Both the position numbers and the translations under genes were made by a program. Positions 32,874-40,418 of a DNA stretch of 40,418 bases are shown in pieces. The notes below the pieces were generated by a model. The model did no database searches and was not told the origin of the DNA. It saw nothing but the letters and a program-made list of their open reading frames with translations. Source of the stretch: Armatimonadota bacterium (GTDB taxonomy: Bacteria; Armatimonadota; UBA5829; DTJY01). The stretch is taken from positions 1 to 40,418 of the forward strand of contig JANYKG010000152.1 of the NCBI GenBank assembly GCA_025358205.1. The letters run 5' to 3'. Position 1 is the first letter of the stretch. Every line of letters starts with the position of its first letter.

Positions 32874-34004
32874 ATGTTACCTGCAACAAGACAACTCATT
32901 CATAATGCCTGCGGATCTGGCTTTGACACGTCAAGCGTCAGGCTCCTGGTCGTACAACATCTGCGTGATGACACGGCGGAGTTCATTGGCATACTGCTTG
33001 ACCACGGTTTCACAATCACGAAAGTCATCGGAATCGAGTATTCCAGCGATTCGGAACCTGTTAGGCGTATTCAGGAGTACGGTATTGAGGTAATTGTCCC
33101 CGCGTTCAGAGACCTTGAAGCCACGGTTGATCAGGCGCTCACTTCTGAGCTCAGCGCAAATGATCTACGTACCTCTGCCAGATTGCTCATTCAAGAAGTG
33201 GGCGGGTATTGCGCACACTACATACGTCACAACCCTGATGCTCTGCAGGGGGCGTGCAGAGGCATCGTCGAGGAGACAAAGCGAGGTTTGTGGAACTATC
33301 AAGACATTGACAGCCTGCCAATCCCTATCTTATCGATAGCGGATGCTCGCTTGAAGGTAATTGAAGCGAGGCATGTTGGGCTGGCGGTTGCTCGAGCAGT
33401 TGAGAGCGATGTGCTGGAGACAGGATGTGGACTCCACAACTCGGCTGTTGGCGTACTGGGATTTGGTGACATAGGCAGCTCAGTAGCCGTAGGGCTGTTG
33501 TCTAGAGGAGCGACCGTTTCTATCTATGACGCAGACCCCATAAGGGCAATTGATGCCAAGATGCAGGGCTTTGCTCTACCAAGGCGCGCGGGGATCCTAG
33601 CTGAGTCGGACGTCATAGTAGGTGCTTGTGGCTCTCGGTCGATGAGTTTTGATGATCTCTTGCTGATGAGGGATGCAGTGATGCTCGCGAGTGCCAGCTC
33701 AAAGTGCATAGAATTCCCGATCGATCAAATTGAGTCGGTCGCGCTGGGAGTCCATCAGCTTAGCGATCATATCAGCGAATATGCCATGCCGTGGGGCAAG
33801 GCCATTCGTCTTGCAGCCCATGGTTTTCCCGTGAACTTCAGGTCACGAAGTCTCCCCGTTCCTATGTCTGATCTTCTGTTTTGCCAGATTGCGAAGTGTC
33901 TGTTGAAACTTGCTGAGGCTGATATGTCCCCCATAATACATCGGTTGAGTGATGATGAGGAAAAATCCGTGGCGCGGCTCTGGCTCGAGCATTATGCCAC
34001 ATAG
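32874..34004 (+). CDS. Divergent S-adenosylhomocysteine-hydrolase-like NAD-binding protein
   Basis: 376 aa from the ATG at 32874, 14 bases after the upstream stop. The C-terminal two thirds follow SAH hydrolase: EETKRGLWNYQ near 137 (compare [12 protein letters not shown] in ahcY), Rossmann motif VGVLGFGDIGSSVAVGL near 191, then YDADPIRAIDAKMQGF, SDVIVGACGSRSM, a MRDAVMLASAS strand and AHGFPVNF. The N-terminal third, where SAHase binds its nucleoside, has a different short alpha/beta domain (VRLLVVQHLRDDTAEFIGIL), and the catalytic His/Lys/Asp set and C-terminal Lys-Tyr tail are not evident. It is therefore unlikely to be a true SAHase. It probably keeps NAD(P) binding and acts on, or senses, a nucleotide-like ligand. 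Third gene of the cluster. Confidence 0.7.
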   Translation: MLPATRQLIHNACGSGFDTSSVRLLVVQHLRDDTAEFIGILLDHGFTITKVIGIEYSSDSEPVRRIQEYGIEVIVPAFRDLEATVDQALTSELSANDLRTSARLLIQEVGGYCAHYIRHNPDALQGACRGIVEETKRGLWNYQDIDSLPIPILSIADARLKVIEARHVGLAVARAVESDVLETGCGLHNSAVGVLGFGDIGSSVAVGLLSRGATVSIYDADPIRAIDAKMQGFALPRRAGILAESDVIVGACGSRSMSFDDLLLMRDAVMLASASSKCIEFPIDQIESVALGVHQLSDHISEYAMPWGKAIRLAAHGFPVNFRSRSLPVPMSDLLFCQIAKCLLKLAEADMSPIIHRLSDDEEKSVARLWLEHYAT

Positions 34005-34058
34005 ACATGCACGCGCGATTCATGATTCGCCCACTGCAGACCATCCCCAGAGGGACGT

Positions 34059-34083
34059 CCGGCATCGACCGATGGCCTTTTCC
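34059..34083 (+). terminator. Possible terminator of the accessory cluster
   Basis: A short stem, GGCATC with GATGGCC (one bulge), followed by TTTT, about 55 bases after the SAHase-like gene. Confidence 0.4.
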
Positions 34084-34140
34084 GAAGGTTCAATCCGGAT
34101 TCTGGCGAGCGGCCAAACCAGTTGAGACTAGGAGGTACAC

Positions 34141-36069
34141 GTGAACGTTGCACAGAAGATCATAGGCGGCCATCTGGTATCCGGGGAGATGAATCCCGGC
34201 ACAGAGGTAGCCATCACCATAGATCAGACACTTACCCAGGACGCTACCGGTACCATGGCCTACCTCCAGTTCGAGGCGATGGGCGTTCCTCAAGTACGGA
34301 CGAAGCTCTCGGTCAGCTATGTAGACCACAATACTTTGCAGACCGGATACGAAAACGCAGACGACCACCGTTTCCTGCAGAGCATCGCCGCCAAGCACGG
34401 TATTCGGTTCTCCAGACCCGGGAACGGCATCTGCCATCAGGTACACCTGGAGCGGTTTGGCGTTCCCGGTCAGACTCTGCTCGGTTCGGACAGCCACACA
34501 CCTACCGGCGGTGGGATAGGCATGCTAGCAATCGGCGCGGGCGGCTTGGACGTGGCGGTGGCTATGGCAGGCGGACCGTTCTATATGTCCATGCCGAAGA
34601 TCGTGCTTGTGAAGCTTACCGGCAAGCTCGGACCGTGGGTCTCCGCCAAGGATGTCATACTTGAGCTGCTTCGGCGAATCAGCGTGAAGGGAGGCGTGGG
34701 CAAGATCATGGAGTACGGCGGCGAGGGCGTGAAGACACTCAGCGTGCCGGACCGAGCGACCATCACGAACATGGGCGCCGAGCTTGGGGCTACCACATCC
34801 GTCTTCCCCAGCGACGACCTGACCAGGGAGTTCCTGAAAGCCGAAGGACGAGAAGACGCATGGGTGAGGCTGGAAGCGGACGCCGATGCCGAGTATGATG
34901 AAACCATTGAAATTGACCTATCGTCGCTTGAGCCGATGATCGCCCAACCGCATCAGCCGGATCGGGTGGTGAAGGTTACGGAAATAGCCGGTATGAAGGT
35001 GGATCAGGTGCTGGTGGGCAGTTGCACCAACTCCTCCTACCGCGATCTGATGACGCTGGCGGGTGTGCTGAGGGGCAAGAAGGTCCATCCCTCGGTGAGC
35101 GCAGGCGTATCGCCGGGGTCGCGTCAGGTGTTTGAGATGATCTCGCGGAACGGCGCTCTATCTGATCTGATAGCATCAGGCGTGAGGATTCTGGAGGCTA
35201 CGTGCGGCCCGTGCATAGGCATGGGTCAGTCGCCGTGCTCATCGGGCGTCAGTGTGCGAACCTTCAACCGCAATTTCGAGGGACGAAGCGGCACACCCAG
35301 CGCAGGCATATACCTTGCATCGCCTGAGGTCGCCGCTGCTGCTATGCTCACCGGGCGGATTACCGATCCACGCTCACTCGGTCAGCCGGTTGAGGTGAGC
35401 GTGCCGAATGCGTTCCTGGTTGACGACGGCATGGTTATCCTGCCGTCGGACTCTCCGGGCGAGGTGGAAGTCGTTCGCGGGCCGAACATCAAGCCGTTGC
35501 CAATCGCAAGCGAACTGGCCGATGAACTGTCAGGAACGATACTGCTGAAGACGGGCGACAATATAACTACAGACGATATCATGCCCGCAGGCTCGAAAAT
35601 TCTGCCGCTGAGGTCAAACATCCCTGCCATTTCGCAGTATGTGTTTGCGCCGATTGACCCCACGTTTGCCGAGCGAGCGAAGTCCGCCGGTGGTGGATTT
35701 ATAGTTGGTGGTGAAAACTATGGTCAGGGTTCCAGCCGGGAGCACGCCGCGCTGGCGCCGATGTACCTGGGTGTGAAAGCGGTCATCACAAAATCCTTTG
35801 CGCGCATACACAGGGCGAATCTGGTGAACTTTGGGATTCTGCCGCTTACGTTTGCGGACCCGAAAGACTATGAGCGAGTGAATCAGGGTGATGAGCTTCG
35901 GATGATCGGCGTTCGGTCGAGCTTGAAGGAGTTGCCGACGGTCTTAGTTGAGAACAAGACGAGGCCATCGAAGTTCGAGGTGCGACACGATTTGTCTGCC
36001 CGACAGATGGACATCATTCTTGCTGGTGGGATGCTCAACTATGCAAAGAAGAACTCAGAGCAAGAGTAA
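34141..36069 (+). CDS. Aconitate hydratase, single-chain Aquifex type
   Basis: 642 aa, GTG start with AGGAGGT 8 bases upstream. [4Fe-4S] dehydratase interconverting citrate and isocitrate. Domains 1-3 carry [20 protein letters not shown] near 61, the [17 protein letters not shown] loop near 118, and the three cluster cysteines in [11 protein letters not shown] near 298 and [12 protein letters not shown] near 358. A linker leads to the swivel domain with [14 protein letters not shown] near 475 and [18 protein letters not shown] near 520. Its length matches the short single-chain aconitases of Aquifex, Thermus-like and clostridial bacteria, not the ~900-aa AcnA. Homoaconitase cannot be fully excluded. 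It sits 50 bases before an isocitrate dehydrogenase, so the two form an operon. Confidence 0.9.
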   Translation: MNVAQKIIGGHLVSGEMNPGTEVAITIDQTLTQDATGTMAYLQFEAMGVPQVRTKLSVSYVDHNTLQTGYENADDHRFLQSIAAKHGIRFSRPGNGICHQVHLERFGVPGQTLLGSDSHTPTGGGIGMLAIGAGGLDVAVAMAGGPFYMSMPKIVLVKLTGKLGPWVSAKDVILELLRRISVKGGVGKIMEYGGEGVKTLSVPDRATITNMGAELGATTSVFPSDDLTREFLKAEGREDAWVRLEADADAEYDETIEIDLSSLEPMIAQPHQPDRVVKVTEIAGMKVDQVLVGSCTNSSYRDLMTLAGVLRGKKVHPSVSAGVSPGSRQVFEMISRNGALSDLIASGVRILEATCGPCIGMGQSPCSSGVSVRTFNRNFEGRSGTPSAGIYLASPEVAAAAMLTGRITDPRSLGQPVEVSVPNAFLVDDGMVILPSDSPGEVEVVRGPNIKPLPIASELADELSGTILLKTGDNITTDDIMPAGSKILPLRSNIPAISQYVFAPIDPTFAERAKSAGGGFIVGGENYGQGSSREHAALAPMYLGVKAVITKSFARIHRANLVNFGILPLTFADPKDYERVNQGDELRMIGVRSSLKELPTVLVENKTRPSKFEVRHDLSARQMDIILAGGMLNYAKKNSEQE

Positions 36070-36118
36070 GAGTAGGAGTAAGAGTACGAGGACGACTGAG
36101 AGGGAGAGGAGAACCGCA

Positions 36119-37189
36119 TTGGCATACACTATTACACTGATCCCCGGGGACGGGGTGGGGCCGGAACAGACCGCAGCCGCGAAGCGCGTGATTGAGGCGA
36201 CCGGTGTGAAGATTGACTGGGAGGTTCATGATGCCGGCGTGGACGTTATGGACAAGTACGGCACGCCGCTGCCTGAGCATGTACTGGAGAGCATCCGTCG
36301 AAACAAGGTCGCGCTGAAAGGCCCCATCACCACGCCCATCGGCAAGGGCTTTCGCTCAGTAAATGTGGCGCTCAGAAAGGAACTGAATCTGTACGCTTGT
36401 CTTCGCCCATGCAAGTACTATCCGGGCATTCGCTCCAAGTACCAGGATGTGGATCTGGTGATTGTGAGAGAGAACACCGAGGACCTGTATGCGGGCGTGG
36501 AGTACGATCTGGGCAGCGACGAGGCAAAGCACATCATAGACATGGCAGAGGGTAAAATCCGCCAGGACTCGGCCATTTCCATCAAGCCGATCTCAGTTAC
36601 CGGCACTCGCCAAATCGTGAAGTACGCCTTCGAGTATGCCGTCAAAAACGGTCGCAAGAAAGTCACAGCCGTCGCCAAAGCGAACATCATGAAGTTCACC
36701 GACGGGCTGTTCTATCACGTGGCTCAGGAAGTTGCCAAGGACTACGAAGGCCGAGTGGAATATGAAGAGCGGCTGGTGGACAACATGTGCATGCAGCTTG
36801 TGCAGAAACCCGAGCTGTACGACGTGCTGGTACTGCCAAATCTGTACGGCGATATTCTGTCTGATCTATGCGCGGGTCTGGTCGGCGGCCTGGGTGTGGC
36901 TCCCGGCGCAAACATCGGCGACGATGCTGCGCTCTTCGAGCCGACCCACGGCAGTGCACCGAAGTACAAAGGTCTGAACGTGGTGAACCCCACCGCGCTC
37001 ATCCTCTCCGGTATGCTGATGCTGAAGCACATCGGCGAGACTGACGCGGCCACCAGGCTGGAAGCCGCCGTGTCAGCCGTCATCGCTGAGGGCAAGGATG
37101 TAACGTACGATATGAAGCCGCACAGGGATGATCCCACCGCTGTGGGCACCCAGGAGATGGCAGACGCCATCATCCGCGCGATGGGCTAG
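36119..37189 (+). CDS. Isocitrate dehydrogenase, NAD-type (isopropylmalate dehydrogenase fold)
   Basis: 356 aa. TTG start at 36119 with GAGAGGAGA upstream; family homology begins right there ([15 protein letters not shown]). Oxidatively decarboxylates isocitrate to 2-oxoglutarate. Visible motifs are the substrate loop [19 protein letters not shown] near 82, RPCKYYPG near 102, [12 protein letters not shown] near 120, the Lys in [12 protein letters not shown] near 186, metal-binding [10 protein letters not shown] near 240 and [12 protein letters not shown] near 280. Size and motifs fit IDH3-like NAD-dependent enzymes; homoisocitrate dehydrogenase is the alternative. It is preceded by purine-rich AAGAGTAGGAGT-type repeats after the aconitase. 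With the aconitase and the synthase at 29180 it would complete a citrate-to-2-oxoglutarate branch. Confidence 0.88.
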   Translation: MAYTITLIPGDGVGPEQTAAAKRVIEATGVKIDWEVHDAGVDVMDKYGTPLPEHVLESIRRNKVALKGPITTPIGKGFRSVNVALRKELNLYACLRPCKYYPGIRSKYQDVDLVIVRENTEDLYAGVEYDLGSDEAKHIIDMAEGKIRQDSAISIKPISVTGTRQIVKYAFEYAVKNGRKKVTAVAKANIMKFTDGLFYHVAQEVAKDYEGRVEYEERLVDNMCMQLVQKPELYDVLVLPNLYGDILSDLCAGLVGGLGVAPGANIGDDAALFEPTHGSAPKYKGLNVVNPTALILSGMLMLKHIGETDAATRLEAAVSAVIAEGKDVTYDMKPHRDDPTAVGTQEMADAIIRAMG

Positions 37190-37221
37190 ATACCCTCGCA
37201 TCAAGCTAATAAAAACAGGAC

Positions 37222-37252
37222 AAGAGCCGGGGTATGGCGCCTCGGCTCTTCG
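37222..37252. terminator. Terminator-like hairpin after the isocitrate dehydrogenase gene
   Basis: AAGAGCCG...CGGCTCTT, an 8-bp perfect stem extended by GG/CC. On the plus strand it is followed by a weak CGTTAT. On the minus strand it is followed by a TTTTTATT tract further out. Confidence 0.6.
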
Positions 37253-37348
37253 TTATACTAGTGGCATTGCCGGTATTGTCGGGCAATCGGTTAAGTCCGC
37301 TCGTATCCATCCGCAGTGTGCCAATATGAGTATTACAGTGATAATGAC

Positions 37349-37377
37349 TTGAAAAGATTCAAGTAAAGTGCTACAAT
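37349..37377 (+). promoter_or_regulatory. Sigma-70-type promoter with a dyad over the -35 box
   Basis: TTGAAA (37349-37354), a 17-base spacer and TACAAT (37372-37377). The -35 box is embedded in ACTTGAA-AAGA-TTCAAGT (37347-37364), a perfect 7-bp dyad that could be a repressor operator. It drives the MEDS-domain gene at 37420. Confidence 0.7.
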
Positions 37378-37419
37378 GACCGGCGTATCGCGAAAATGCG
37401 GGCTGGGGATCATCTGTAG

Positions 37420-38460
37420 ATGGACATACGCGACACAACACCATTCGGCTTTCTCGACACGGACGTTGAGAAAGGCAGCCACATAATGTATGAATACGCC
37501 AGAAAAGATGAGGCTTTCATACGGAATGTAGTTGGTTTCATCACGGCGGGCGTCAGTGCCGGGGAGATGGTTGGTTGTGCCATGGATGCCTCGACTTGCA
37601 GTGAAATCGAGCGTTCCTTGGTCGCCCGCGGTGTCGGTATGGACCCGAGCGACCCGACTACGCAAGTCTTCCTGTCGGATACGAAGAGTGTTTTCCTGCA
37701 CGACGGTCTCTTCTGCGCCGAAAGCACCGCCAGATACTGCAGGCGGCTTCTGTCCGAAGCGGACAGTCGGGGAATGGGACTCAGGATAGTCAGCGATAGC
37801 TTGGACGCATCGGTCAGCAAGGTCACGCGGATGAAGTTGCTTGAATATGAGGCGCTTTGGCCGTCGGATATGGCATTCACGGTGGCTCTGAGCACGTATG
37901 AGGCATCCGCCCCGCTGAAGAGCTTCCTAACCGAGGTCAGGCGCATACACCCGCTCATTGCGACCGACAAAGGTCTGAGGCGCAACCGTACCCATATGGA
38001 TCCTAAGAGGTTTTTGTCGAGCTTTTACCGCTATCAGCGTGTCACAAAGGAATATCCTACGGCGCCGACCAGTGAATGGTCCGTGATAAGCGATTTCGAG
38101 GAGATCGCCGCGCGAACACCACTCTCCGCGGTCGAGATATCCAGTTTTCGCACAGCGCTGGGTCTGTTGCTTGTCCATTCAGTTGGCGGGTTTTCGTATC
38201 ACGGCGTTGCGGCTCCGGTGCTGGGCCGGCGTTTTCAAGTGAGCTACAGCACAGAGTCGGACAAGATGATTGTTGCCGTTCATTATCATGCGCCCGGCAT
38301 TCAGAATGAACGCCCTGACTACCGGCAGTTCATCGAAAACGGTAGAATTCTCTCCGAGGGGTTGGCGGACGATCTACGGATCGAGGTTTGGCCGGATACC
38401 ATCGTTGTTACGATGGTCAAGGCATACACAGACCCGCTTGCTGCAGCCAGGACAGACTAA
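37420..38460 (+). CDS. MEDS-domain sensor with C-terminal RsbW-like ATPase region
   Basis: 346 aa, cytoplasmic. Residues ~8-165 match the MEDS (methanogen/methylotroph DcmR sensory) domain, beginning with the diagnostic GSHIMYEYARKDEAFIRNV near 19 and running to LLEYEALWP. Residues ~170-215 form a helical connector (MDPKRFLSSFYRYQ). The last ~130 resemble a worn-down GHKL/anti-sigma kinase fold of the RsbW type: a helix AVEISSFRTALGLLLVHSVGG where HATPases carry the N-box, and IEVWPDTIVVTMVK at the end; the N-box Asn and G-box are not clear, so ATP binding is uncertain. It is probably a regulator that couples a small-molecule signal to a partner-switching pathway. A paralogue follows directly. 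Confidence 0.75.
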   Translation: MDIRDTTPFGFLDTDVEKGSHIMYEYARKDEAFIRNVVGFITAGVSAGEMVGCAMDASTCSEIERSLVARGVGMDPSDPTTQVFLSDTKSVFLHDGLFCAESTARYCRRLLSEADSRGMGLRIVSDSLDASVSKVTRMKLLEYEALWPSDMAFTVALSTYEASAPLKSFLTEVRRIHPLIATDKGLRRNRTHMDPKRFLSSFYRYQRVTKEYPTAPTSEWSVISDFEEIAARTPLSAVEISSFRTALGLLLVHSVGGFSYHGVAAPVLGRRFQVSYSTESDKMIVAVHYHAPGIQNERPDYRQFIENGRILSEGLADDLRIEVWPDTIVVTMVKAYTDPLAAARTD

Positions 38461-38570
38461 CGGGTCATTATCGTGGGCAGACCAGGTGCAACGTGGAATG
38501 GCCCATTCTATGGATACAGAGCCGGCGCTGTGCAGTATTGCCCTGCGGGTGTCATGGAGACGGATAGCTG

Positions 38571-39598
38571 ATGGTTGAGATTCATACAACGCCAATAGGG
38601 TTCCTTCCCGGCGTTATTTGGGTTGGCAGCCACATTCTGTACACATATAGACATCGGGACGAGAACTACATAAGAAGCGTCGTGGACTATCTTACTGCCG
38701 GGGTTTCGCACGGCGAGTTTCCTGTCTGCCTGGTCGAACGACCTTACCTCGACGAGATAGAAGCCAGGGTTGCCGAGCGTTGCTCGACCATGGCGGAAAC
38801 CGGCAAGCCGTTCTATGCCATGGAGGCTCCGGAGGAGTCGTTTCTCGCAGGCGGGATACTGGACGTGGTTGCGCTCGAGAACTTGTGGCGTGACAAGATC
38901 GTGCCACATTGCCCCGATTTCCGCAAGATCAGGCTCTTCTCCGACGGCGGCACTCTGTTGTCATCAAGTCGCATCGCCCGGCTGAAGCTCATGGAATTCG
39001 AGGCGCGGATGAACTACTCTCTTCCGGCGAGCCTGGCAGTCTGCGCTTACGATGCTGAGGCGACCGGAAGGAGCACACTTACCCAAGCCAGAAGCGTACA
39101 CCCACTCATCGCAAATGCTCGAAGCATACGCATCAATCCGGAATACGTGCAGCCTCGTCAGTTCTTGTCCGCATTCTACCGCTTCACGAGCGTTTCCAAG
39201 GAATACGCTGCACTGCCGTCTCAGTGTGACGCTGTTGCCGAGCATCTCGTTGACATGGCAGTTCGGACGCCTCTCACGATGCCGGAGATAACCGCATTAT
39301 GTCGCGCTTCCACGTGGATATTCACTCATCTGCTGAAAGGAACCATTCGGGTGGCTGTGATGCTGACCGCGTCGGCGTGACATTCGCTTCTGAGTCTGAC
39401 ATGTTCCGCGTTACGATCAAGGATATGACTAAGCCCGGGGTCATTCCTGGGGCAAATGAAGGCAGCCATGCGAGGACTGATGAACTGCTGGCCGATGGAT
39501 TGGTGGACGATATCTCCCTGCAGGTCTGGCAGAACGCCATTCTCATCACTCTGATCAAGCGGTACGTCCCGTTCAATGAATGGGCGGGAGAACCCTAG
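38571..39598 (+). pseudogene. Second MEDS-domain sensor/RsbW-like paralogue, frameshifted
   Basis: Tandem copy of the preceding gene. The first frame (38571-39380, 269 aa) carries the MEDS domain (GSHILYTYRHRDENYIRSV near 18) and the connector (QPRQFLSAFYRFTSVSKEY), but after LCRASTWIFTHLLKG it runs into unrelated residues and stops. The frame at 39299-39598 carries the missing C-terminus: NHSGG, then GVTFASESDMFRVTIKD and DDISLQVWQNAILITLIK, matching FQVSYSTESDKMIVAVHY and DDLRIEVWPDTIVVTMVK of the first copy. A one-base change near 39335-39350 would give ~342 aa, almost the length of its paralogue. No slippery heptamer is present, so programmed frameshifting is unlikely. True decay or an assembly indel. 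Confidence 0.75.
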
Positions 39599-39607
39599 TC
39601 TGCCTGT

Positions 39608-40168
39608 CTAGCGGCTCAATGCCATGATCTCCGCTCCCGTCTCCAGCGCCACCACCTGCACCTTTTCATCCGTAATGAGTCCGACTGTTGGCATAGGAAC
39701 GCCCTCAACCTCCAGCTTCGGATGTGACGGGCTGCCGGGATTGAGGTGGATGGTTTCGCCGATCCGCTGAACGATGGGGATGTGCGTGTGGCCGGTGACG
39801 AACACATCCGCGTGATACTTTGCCGACAGCCGCTCGATATCATTTTCTCCGAGCGTATGCCCATGCGTGACCAAGACCCGCAGGCCGTCCAATTCGACGG
39901 TGGCATAGGGTGACATCACCGGCATGTCAAACAGCTCTTCATACACTTCAGCGTCGCAGTTTCCTCTGGCGATGATGATCGGAATCGCACAGGCATTCAT
40001 GAGCTGAACAAGCTCGGGCAGATCATATCCGCCGGTGATGCCGAGTCTGGGCGGATGGTACAGTACATCGCCCGCGTGCAGGATCATGTCAGCGCCGGAG
40101 AATATCTCCATTGCCTTCTGCCATGCCGTCACTACGCCGTGAGTGTCGCTGATAACCCCGATTTTCAT
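39608..40168 (-). CDS. YfcE/MJ0936-type metallophosphoesterase
   Basis: 186 aa. The ATG at 40168 is chosen over the upstream start because GGGAGG lies 5 bases before it and the family begins MKIGVISDTHG. Cytoplasmic calcineurin-like phosphodiesterase with the metal ligands in order: D8-T-H10 in SDTHG, LHAGDV near 30, ARGNCD near 67, THGHT near 102 and TGHTHIP near 127, all intact. E. coli YfcE hydrolyses phosphodiesters in vitro; the physiological substrate is unknown. It is convergent with the MEDS genes, ends 9 bases from them, and has a minus-strand terminator of its upstream neighbour close before it. Confidence 0.92.
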   Translation of the reverse strand: MKIGVISDTHGVVTAWQKAMEIFSGADMILHAGDVLYHPPRLGITGGYDLPELVQLMNACAIPIIIARGNCDAEVYEELFDMPVMSPYATVELDGLRVLVTHGHTLGENDIERLSAKYHADVFVTGHTHIPIVQRIGETIHLNPGSPSHPKLEVEGVPMPTVGLITDEKVQVVALETGAEIMALSR

Positions 40169-40194
40169 CTTCGCCTCCCACACCCATGTACGAC

Positions 40195-40230
40195 AAAAGA
40201 GCCGGCGCTCCTCTTCTGGAACACCGGCTC
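40195..40230 (-). terminator. Minus-strand terminator of the gene entering from the right
   Basis: GAGCCGG/CCGGCTC stem with inner TCC/GGA pairing, followed on the minus strand by TTTT. It separates the coding fragment at 40251-40319 from the phosphoesterase gene. Confidence 0.7.
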
Positions 40231-40250
40231 CTGTCTTCGTTCAACTAAGC

Positions 40251-40319
40251 CTAGTAGGTCGTGATGTCAGCCTGCTTGCGGACTCTGATCCGCTGGTACA
40301 GCAGGCCGCCGATCTTCTC
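40251..40319 (-). CDS. C-terminal fragment of a leftward gene
   Basis: The last 23 codons of a minus-strand ORF, ending ...YQRIRVRKQADITTY and a TAG at 40253-40251, followed by a good terminator. Going upstream, the frame meets a stop at 40325-40323, exactly where the plus strand begins to read as an unrelated gene. The fragment is basic and not recognised. It is probably the true C-terminus of a gene cut by a false join. Confidence 0.45.
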   Translation of the reverse strand, partial: EKIGGLLYQRIRVRKQADITTY

Positions 40320-40320
40320 A

Positions 40321-40418
40321 CATTACTTGGAATACAACCAGACCGAATCGTTCAGCTTCGACGACGGCCGGCTGAAAGCCGCCACCTTCGACACCAGCCA
40401 GGGTTTCGGGCTTCGCGC
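40321..40418 (+). CDS. tldD: Fragment resembling the N-terminal region of TldD (probable chimeric contig end)
   Basis: The plus strand reads HYLEYNQTESFSFDDGRLK and then AATFDTSQGFGLR to the end. This matches the early part of TldD, a subunit of the TldD/TldE metalloprotease that matures microcin B17 and CcdA; the wording FDDGRLK-A-FDTSQGFGLR is most like proteobacterial TldD. The preceding ~50 residues of TldD are absent: the sequence before 40320 is antisense to another gene. A join of two unrelated DNAs near 40320 is the simplest reading. Confidence 0.5.

Noticed and set aside
39330-39350. Programmed -1 frameshift in the second MEDS gene
   Set aside because: CTGAAAGGAACC does not give an in-frame X-XXY-YYZ slippery site, so an indel is the simpler reading.

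Overview
The window looks like one contig from an uncultivated, moderately GC-rich bacterium. The best guess is Armatimonadota or a nearby environmental lineage. That guess rests on overall flavour only: two PEP-CTERM secreted proteins, a URO-D-family methyltransferase-like protein, a large FtsX/OPT-type membrane gene set, MEDS-domain sensors, and many small hairpin repeats between genes. No rRNA, tRNA, CRISPR array or complete mobile element was seen. Both ends look like assembly edges. The left end cuts the first 20 codons of a leftward gene that may be a transposase. The last ~100 bases on the right read as part of a TldD-like gene that does not fit what precedes it.

Layout. 1-2.6 kb: a leftward NACHT NTPase with membrane segments, a candidate defence gene. 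2.6-3.3 kb: a non-coding stretch with hairpin repeats and the ahcY promoter. 3.3-8.9 kb: ahcY (S-adenosylhomocysteinase), a GH15 glucoamylase-type enzyme carrying an in-frame DNA repeat, a URO-D-family protein and a small lipoprotein. 9.2-13.4 kb: comM/yifB and three proteins of unknown role. 13.4-16.3 kb: a remnant of a four-helix-bundle gene, then an M16 peptidase pair (one active-type, one lacking the zinc motif). 16.4-18.1 kb: a frameshifted beta-propeller-type gene and a PEP-CTERM protein behind a near-consensus sigma-70 promoter.

18.3-27.8 kb is a six-gene, same-strand, tightly packed operon: a 1517-aa protein joining a secreted M28-peptidase-like domain to an FtsX/MacB permease; an OPT-like transporter; an internally duplicated 301-aa protein; a PqqD-like (RRE-type) protein; a compact FtsX permease; and a LolD/MacB-type ATPase. 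The parts fit peptide recognition, handling and transport, but the system is not one I recognise. It is my first candidate for something undescribed.

28-37 kb: a leftward PEP-CTERM gene with an excellent sigma-54 promoter, then a carbon-metabolism set: a homocitrate/isopropylmalate-synthase-family enzyme that may be a Re-citrate synthase, an Aquifex-type aconitase and an NAD-type isocitrate dehydrogenase, together a route to 2-oxoglutarate. Between the synthase and the aconitase lies a three-gene cluster of different base composition: a CYTH-guanylate kinase fusion, a three-helix membrane protein and a divergent SAH-hydrolase-like protein. This is my second candidate, possibly a nucleotide-based signalling or conflict module. 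37.4-39.6 kb: two tandem MEDS-domain sensor/ATPase paralogues, the second frameshifted. 39.6-40.2 kb: a YfcE-type phosphodiesterase. A family of about 75-bp double-hairpin (REP-like) elements occurs at least four times between genes, with compensatory base changes between copies.
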